Assembly: GCA_023415075.1 (NCBI GenBank)
Contig: JAEZLU010000351.1
Location: 1 to 9,225, forward strand
Reading direction: 5' to 3'
Origin: Bacillota bacterium
Lineage (GTDB): Bacteria > Bacillota > Negativicutes > Sporomusales > UBA7701
Length of the DNA stretch: 9,225 bases
A program made the position numbers and the translations under genes. Positions 5,665-9,225 of this stretch are shown piece after piece. Position 1 is the first letter of the stretch. Every line of letters starts with the position of its first letter. A model generated the notes under the pieces. It saw only the letters and a program-made list of their open reading frames with translations, searched no databases and was not told the origin of the DNA.

Positions 5665-6528
5665 ATGATTATCCATTGGTTTCCCGGACACATGGCGAAG
5701 GCCCAGAAAATGATCCGCGAGCAGCTGAAACTGGTCGACGTGGTCATCGAACTTCGCGACGCCCGCATCCCGGCCGCCAGCGCCAACCCGGTAATCGACG
5801 AGATCGTCGGCGGCAAGCCGCGGGTAATAGTACTTAATAAGGCAGATCTGGCCGAGCCGGAGCCGACAGAGCGCTGGCTGGCCTTTTTCCGTTCGGGCGG
5901 GCAGGCGTCGCTGGCCGTCGAATCGATCGGCGGCGGCGGCACCAAGCAGCTTGTCGGCAAAGCCCAGGAGGCGGCGGCTGCCGTGCTTGCCAAACTTACC
6001 GCCAAAGGCATCCGGCCGCGGGCAGTGCGGGCGATGATCCTCGGCATCCCGAACGTCGGCAAGTCGTCGCTTATCAACCGCCTATTAGGCACGGCCACCG
6101 CCCGTACCGGCGACAAGCCGGGGGTGACCCGCGGCCAGCAGTGGCTGAAAATCGGCAAGAATCTTGAACTGCTCGACACGCCGGGCGTGCTGTGGCCTAA
6201 GCTGGAGGACCAGGACGCGGCTTTCCGGCTGGCCATCACCGGCGCCATCAGCGATGAGGTCTACGACCGCGAGAAGGTGGTGCTCAGGCTGCTGGCCTTC
6301 CTGCGGCAGAACTATCCCAGCCGGCTGTGCGAGCGTTTCAAGCTGGAGGAGCCGCTGCCGGAAGAGGACGGCGAGTTGCTGAACCGCATCGGCGCCCGTC
6401 GCGGCTGCCTCAGGAGCGGCGGCGCGGTCGACGGCGAGAAGGCCGGCCGCATCATCCTAAGCGAGTTCCGCGAAGGCAAGCTCGGACGCTTTACCCTCGA
6501 CGCACCGCCCAGCGAAAGGAACATATGA
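5665..6528 (+). CDS. rbgA: Ribosome biogenesis GTPase RbgA (YlqF)
   Basis: The 287-residue protein is a circularly permuted GTPase: G4 NKAD (residues 58-61) comes before G1 GIPNVGKSS (127-135), followed by G2 around GVTRG and G3 DTPG (171-174). The N-terminus MIIHWFPGHMAKA, with the His residues placed before the GTPase core, and the helical C-terminal domain (about 190-287) are typical of YlqF/RbgA. RbgA acts in late 50S assembly, helping incorporation of uL16 and neighbours before the subunit matures. The ATG 5665 has only a weak ribosome site (AAGTGAG, 5654-5659), unlike most genes here. There is no clear terminator between lepB and this gene, so it may be read from lepB. It ends at a strong hairpin. 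In Bacillus, rnhB follows directly; here a transporter intervenes. Confidence 0.96.
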   Translation: MIIHWFPGHMAKAQKMIREQLKLVDVVIELRDARIPAASANPVIDEIVGGKPRVIVLNKADLAEPEPTERWLAFFRSGGQASLAVESIGGGGTKQLVGKAQEAAAAVLAKLTAKGIRPRAVRAMILGIPNVGKSSLINRLLGTATARTGDKPGVTRGQQWLKIGKNLELLDTPGVLWPKLEDQDAAFRLAITGAISDEVYDREKVVLRLLAFLRQNYPSRLCERFKLEEPLPEEDGELLNRIGARRGCLRSGGAVDGEKAGRIILSEFREGKLGRFTLDAPPSERNI

Positions 6529-6534
6529 CAGGAC

Positions 6535-6573
6535 AAGCCCCGCCCGCCGGTTCGCGCCGGCTGGCGGGGCTTT
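6535..6573 (+). terminator. Rho-independent terminator of the rbgA operon
   Basis: AAGCCCCGCC (6535-6544) pairs perfectly with GGCGGGGCTT (6563-6572). Inside it GCCGG (6546-6550) pairs with CCGGC (6557-6561) around TTCGCG, with one C/T mismatch between the two stems. The T-tail is short (TTTAAT). It lies 6 bases after the rbgA stop codon. Confidence 0.85.
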
Positions 6574-6591
6574 AATCATCGGGAAACGGAA

Positions 6592-6619
6592 AACGGCCGT
6601 CATAGTCGGCCGTTATTTT
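6592..6619. terminator. Probable bidirectional terminator between rbgA and MFS gene
   Basis: AACGGCCG (6592-6599) and CGGCCGTT (6607-6614) form an 8-bp perfect stem with a 7-base loop. On the + strand it is followed by ATTTTAT. On the minus strand the stem runs into TTTTCCGTTTCCC, just after the transporter stop codon. It can therefore end the convergent transcripts on either strand. Confidence 0.75.
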
Positions 6620-7826
6620 ATGAGGGGTCGCAGGTCTGGGTCGGCCTGACGGTGAAGGCAAGGGCCAGCGAGACGAGGAGAAGGGCGGCCGACAGGTAGT
6701 AGGCAATAACGTAGCTGCCGGTGACGTCGGCGGCCCAGCCGGCGTACAGCGGGCCGAGGAGGCCGGAACAGCCCCAGGCGGTGAAGAGGATGCCGTAATT
6801 GGCGCCGAGGTTTTTGACGCCGTAGTAGTCGCAGGTGAGCAGGGGGAAGAGGGCCATGCAGGCGCCGTAGCACAGGCCGGTTACCGCAGCGCCCAGCGAT
6901 AGGAGGCCAGGGGTGTCATAGGCCGGGAAGAAAGCCAGGTTGAGGGTGAAGAAGAAAAAGACGGCTTTCAGAATGGCGATGCGGCCGAAGCGGTCGGAGA
7001 GAGCGCCGCCGGCCATGCGGCCGCCGGTGTTGCAGAGGGCCAAAAGGATGACGAGATAGAAGCCGCCTTCCCAGGTGGCCTGGGTCTTGGCAATGGTCGC
7101 CATGTGGGCAAAGATCATCTGGCCGGCCGAACTGAGAAATAAAAACATGACCCACAGTTTGCGAAAGGTGGCGGTCTTTAGTGTCTGCCGCCAGACTAAT
7201 TCGGCGGTGGCCGGAACGGCGGCGGCAGCGGGGTGGACGGCCGGCGCCGGCGGGTTGCGCAGGAGCTGGGCAATCAGGAAGATGGTGACGGCGGCACCGA
7301 GGCCGAGAATGAGGAAAACGGCGGGGATGCCGCGGATGGCGAGCAGCCAGTTGGCTAAAGGAGCCATGTATACGGCGGCCAGGCCGAGGGCGCCGAGGAC
7401 GATGCCGGTGACGACGCCTTTCTTGGCCGGCGCAAACCATTTGACGCTGGTGGGGATGGTGGTGGCGTAGCACATCGAGAAGCCGACGGCGACGAGCAGG
7501 CCGTAGCCGAAGGCCATCGTCAACGGCGAGTCGGCGTAACCGCAGGTGAGCATGCCGACGGCCAGCACCAGGCTGCCGAAGCTGGCGACCAGCCGGGGGC
7601 CGAATTTGTCCTGGGCCCGGCCGGCGAAGAACATCGAGGTGGCGTAGACGATGGAATAGACGGTGTAGGGAAAGGCGGCCTCGACGTTTGTCCAGTGCCA
7701 GTCGTTGACCAGGGCTTTTTTTATGACGCTCCAGGAGTAATTGAAGCCCATGGTGAGGTTGATGACGATGGCGGCTGCCAGAATGAGCCAGGGAAGGTAG
7801 CGCGGAGCAGGGCGGTTATCAGACAT
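6618..7826 (-). CDS. MFS transporter, oxalate/formate antiporter (OFA)-like
   Basis: The 402-residue protein is very hydrophobic with about 12 predicted membrane helices and a short Ala/Pro-rich loop in the middle (about residues 190-215). Motif A-like loops are AGRAQDKFGPR in the N-half and GGALSDRFGR in the C-half. The stretches KWFAPAKKGVVTGIVLG and NYGILFTAWGCSGLLGP resemble OFA-family carriers (OxlT, YhjX), which exchange or import small carboxylates such as oxalate, formate or pyruvate. The substrate cannot be assigned from sequence. The start (CAT at 7824-7826) is supported by AAAGGAG at 7833-7839 with a 6-base gap. It has its own promoter and points against the surrounding operon. Base composition is as GC-rich as its neighbours, so there is no compositional sign of recent transfer. 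Confidence 0.88.
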   Translation of the reverse strand: MSDNRPAPRYLPWLILAAAIVINLTMGFNYSWSVIKKALVNDWHWTNVEAAFPYTVYSIVYATSMFFAGRAQDKFGPRLVASFGSLVLAVGMLTCGYADSPLTMAFGYGLLVAVGFSMCYATTIPTSVKWFAPAKKGVVTGIVLGALGLAAVYMAPLANWLLAIRGIPAVFLILGLGAAVTIFLIAQLLRNPPAPAVHPAAAAVPATAELVWRQTLKTATFRKLWVMFLFLSSAGQMIFAHMATIAKTQATWEGGFYLVILLALCNTGGRMAGGALSDRFGRIAILKAVFFFFTLNLAFFPAYDTPGLLSLGAAVTGLCYGACMALFPLLTCDYYGVKNLGANYGILFTAWGCSGLLGPLYAGWAADVTGSYVIAYYLSAALLLVSLALAFTVRPTQTCDPS

Positions 7827-7867
7827 GGGTTTCTCCTTTGCCGGCAGGTGAAGGTGCGAACATTAAT

Positions 7868-7896
7868 ATTTTACCTCTTTTGGCGGCCGCTGAAAA
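7868..7896 (-). promoter_or_regulatory. Promoter of the MFS transporter gene
   Basis: Read on the minus strand: -35 TTTTCA (7891-7896, 4/6 match), a 17-base spacer, then -10 TAAAAT (7868-7873, 5/6 match). Transcription would start near 7861, about 35 bases before the transporter ATG. The spacer contains the palindrome GCGGCCGC (7883-7890), which could be an operator or chance in GC-rich DNA. Confidence 0.65.
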
Positions 7897-7906
7897 TAGG
7901 CGTTTA

Positions 7907-7938
7907 CCGACGGCCGCACGGGCCGGCCGGTTAGTCGG
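7907..7938. repeat. Two-part inverted repeat in the MFS-rnhB divergent spacer
   Basis: CCGAC (7907-7911) pairs with GTCGG (7934-7938), and the adjoining GGCCG (7912-7916) pairs with CGGCC (7924-7928). This gives ten base pairs with a 7-base loop and a 5-base bulge (GGTTA). It lies upstream of the transporter -35 box and about 70 bases before rnhB. The rest of the 181-base spacer (7827-8007) holds the transporter promoter, two ribosome sites and no convincing rnhB promoter. Confidence 0.4.
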
Positions 7939-7994
7939 CAGGATTTAGCTGGCTGGTCAAGAATACATAGATAGGATATTAACGGCAGGCAGGC

Positions 7995-8002
7995 GGAGGT
8001 GA
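7995..8002 (+). promoter_or_regulatory. Ribosome binding site deciding the rnhB start
   Basis: GGAGGTGA lies 5 bases before ATG 8008. The in-frame GTG at 7999 falls inside this site and is therefore unlikely to be the start. Confidence 0.7.
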
Positions 8003-8007
8003 CCGGG

Positions 8008-8802
8008 ATGAGGGACGGGAAGACAGTGGCCGAAATCGCGGCCCTGCTGGCAGGCGACGAGGTGTCGGCCGAACTGTTGGCCGAGCTGGCGGCCGACCGC
8101 CGGACTGCGGTGGGCGAATTATTGGCCCGCCGGGAGCGCCGGCAGGCGGCGCTGGCCAAGGAGCATGCCCGCCTGGAACAACTGCTGAAGTATGAGAACG
8201 AGTATTACGAGAATGGCCGGCGACTGGTGGCCGGCGTCGACGAGGCCGGCCGGGGACCGCTGGCCGGGCCGGTGGTGGTGGCGGCGGTCATCCTGCCGCC
8301 GGATCTCAGGCTGCCGGGGCTAAATGATTCGAAGAAGCTTTCAGCCGCCCAGCGGGAAGGGCTGTATGAGCTCATACGGGCCAAGGCGCTGGCGGTGAGC
8401 ATGGTGTCGATAGGCGTCGAGGAAATCGACCGGATAAATATCTATCAGGCGACAGTGAAGGGGATGTATCAGGCGGTAGCCGGCCTCAGGCCGCTGCCGG
8501 AAGCGGTGCTGACCGACGCCGTGCCGTTAAAGGCGCTGACGATGCCTCAGCGGGCGCTGATAGGCGGCGATGCCCTGAGCGCGTCGATCGCCGCCGCTTC
8601 GATCATCGCCAAGGTTGAGCGCGACCGGATGATGACAGCGCTGGATGCGGAGCATCCGCAGTACGGATTTGCCCGCCACAAGGGCTACGGGACCCCCGAC
8701 CACCTGGCGGCCCTGCGCCGCCATGGCCCGTGCTGCATTCACCGGCGTAGCTTCGCGCCGGTAAGGGAAGAGGGGAGCCTGTTCGATGAAGATTACCGCT
8801 AA
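8008..8802 (+). CDS. rnhB: Ribonuclease HII
   Basis: The 264-residue protein cleaves the RNA strand of RNA-DNA hybrids and initiates removal of single ribonucleotides from DNA. The first ~70 residues form a helical N-terminal extension like that of Bacillus RnhB (VAEIAALLAG, then charged helices to YENEYYENG). The catalytic domain has VAGVDEAGRGPLAGPVV with Asp78 and Glu79, LNDSKKLS, the third acidic residue Asp170 in LTDAV, IAAASIIAKVERD with Asp206, and YGFARHKGYGT. The end HRRSFAPV is also typical. All four acidic catalytic residues are present. The start ATG 8008 is chosen by its ribosome site. The stop codon lies inside the next ORF (17-base overlap). In Bacillus the gene sits next to rbgA; here it is separated by the minus-strand transporter. 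Confidence 0.97.
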   Translation: MRDGKTVAEIAALLAGDEVSAELLAELAADRRTAVGELLARRERRQAALAKEHARLEQLLKYENEYYENGRRLVAGVDEAGRGPLAGPVVVAAVILPPDLRLPGLNDSKKLSAAQREGLYELIRAKALAVSMVSIGVEEIDRINIYQATVKGMYQAVAGLRPLPEAVLTDAVPLKALTMPQRALIGGDALSASIAAASIIAKVERDRMMTALDAEHPQYGFARHKGYGTPDHLAALRRHGPCCIHRRSFAPVREEGSLFDEDYR

Positions 8803-9225
8803 CCTGCCGCCCGAGCCGGGGCTGGGGGCAGCCCAGGCGGCCGGCCAGGGCCAGGAGGCCCGTAGTCCGACCGGCGCGGGGGCCGCGGTTGTTCAACTAC
8901 CGCAGGTTGAACTTATGACCGATGCCGGTATCCGTCTGCTACTCGGCGAGCTGACAAAAGTGCTCGACCGGCAGGCCAGCCTGCAGGGCCAACTGCCACA
9001 GGCGGTGGCCATGGCGGCCGGTGAGGCCGCCAGCCAGACGGAAGGCGGGTTGCCGCAGGGGTTGGCGGCTCTCCTGAAGGGCGCCAGGAACGGCGCCGAG
9101 AGTATGGCGACGCTGGCCGGCCGGCTGGAGGCGGCGGCTTCTTTGGCGCGGGCTTTTCCGGCCGGCCTGCCGCCGGCCTTGGCTGAACTGGCGGCAACGG
9201 TGACCACGTTGCTGGCTGAACTGTC
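8786..9225 (+). CDS. Low-complexity Ala/Leu/Gly/Gln-rich protein, possible YlqG/FliK-like, 3' partial
   Basis: An ORF opens at ATG 8786 and runs without a stop to the window edge (146 codons visible). It overlaps the end of rnhB by 17 bases, and AGGGGAG (8771-8777) lies 8 bases before the start, both good signs of a real coupled gene. The protein starts MKITANLPPEPGLGAAQAAG. It has a short non-repetitive segment (VVQLPQVELMTDAGIRLLLG, about residues 36-55) and then Ala/Leu-rich probable helices with no signal peptide or membrane segment. In Bacillus the gene after rnhB is ylqG, whose C-terminus resembles the flagellar hook-length protein FliK, followed by the FlhB-tail protein YlqH. Position and N-terminal low complexity fit that, but the diagnostic C-terminal domain is outside the window, so the name is inference. 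Confidence 0.7.
   Translation, partial: MKITANLPPEPGLGAAQAAGQGQEARSPTGAGAAVVQLPQVELMTDAGIRLLLGELTKVLDRQASLQGQLPQAVAMAAGEAASQTEGGLPQGLAALLKGARNGAESMATLAGRLEAAASLARAFPAGLPPALAELAATVTTLLAEL

Noticed and set aside
7964..7982. AT-rich TACATAGATAGGATATTAA as an rnhB promoter
   Set aside because: Several poor -10 matches exist, but none has a -35 resembling TTGACA at 16-18 bases.
8893..9207. Minus-strand Ala/Ser/Pro-rich ORFs at the right edge
   Set aside because: They are shadows of the + strand ORF starting at 8786, which has a ribosome site and couples to rnhB.

Overview
The window is a typical Firmicutes-type "SRP / 30S-50S / tRNA modification" housekeeping cluster on the + strand, of high GC content (my rough estimate is about 60%). 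It is interrupted once by a minus-strand transporter gene. The order is ylxM (partial), ffh, rpsP, khpA, ylqD, rimM, trmD, an uncharacterised SPOUT-type RNA methyltransferase gene, rplS, lepB, rbgA, [MFS transporter, minus strand], rnhB, and a low-complexity ORF running off the right edge. The combination of high GC, TTG/ATG starts with strong AGGAGG ribosome binding sites, ylqD, rnhB with a Bacillus-type N-terminal extension, and the SPOUT methyltransferase beside trmD suggests a high-GC Firmicute. The Negativicutes (Sporomusaceae-like) are my best guess, but the class is inference only.

Region 1 to 4532 looks like one long operon. Spacers are tiny or genes overlap: trmD and the methyltransferase share one base (TGATG), rimM and trmD are one base apart, and ylqD and rimM are two bases apart. 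It covers protein targeting (YlxM, Ffh), the 30S subunit (S16, RimM), RNA binding (KhpA), and RNA methylation (TrmD and the SPOUT protein).

Region 4533 to 5664 starts with a convincing sigma-A promoter (extended -10 TATAAT) and a small structured leader before rplS. A hairpin with a weak T-tail separates rplS from lepB (type I signal peptidase). An AT-richer spacer before rbgA carries an 11-bp-period repeat and two competing complementary elements.

Region 5665 to 8802: rbgA (50S assembly GTPase) ends at a strong terminator. A second inverted repeat can serve both strands, because the next gene, an OFA-type MFS transporter with its own promoter, points back toward rbgA. rnhB (RNase HII) resumes the + strand, and its end overlaps the start of an Ala/Leu/Gly/Gln-rich ORF. 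By position and composition that ORF may be a YlqG/FliK-like protein.

I see no phage, transposase, CRISPR array, tRNA or rRNA. The window is mostly ordinary core genome. The items most worth a second look are the orphan SPOUT methyltransferase, the transporter inserted between rbgA and rnhB, the rplS leader, the rbgA leader and the truncated ORF at the right edge.
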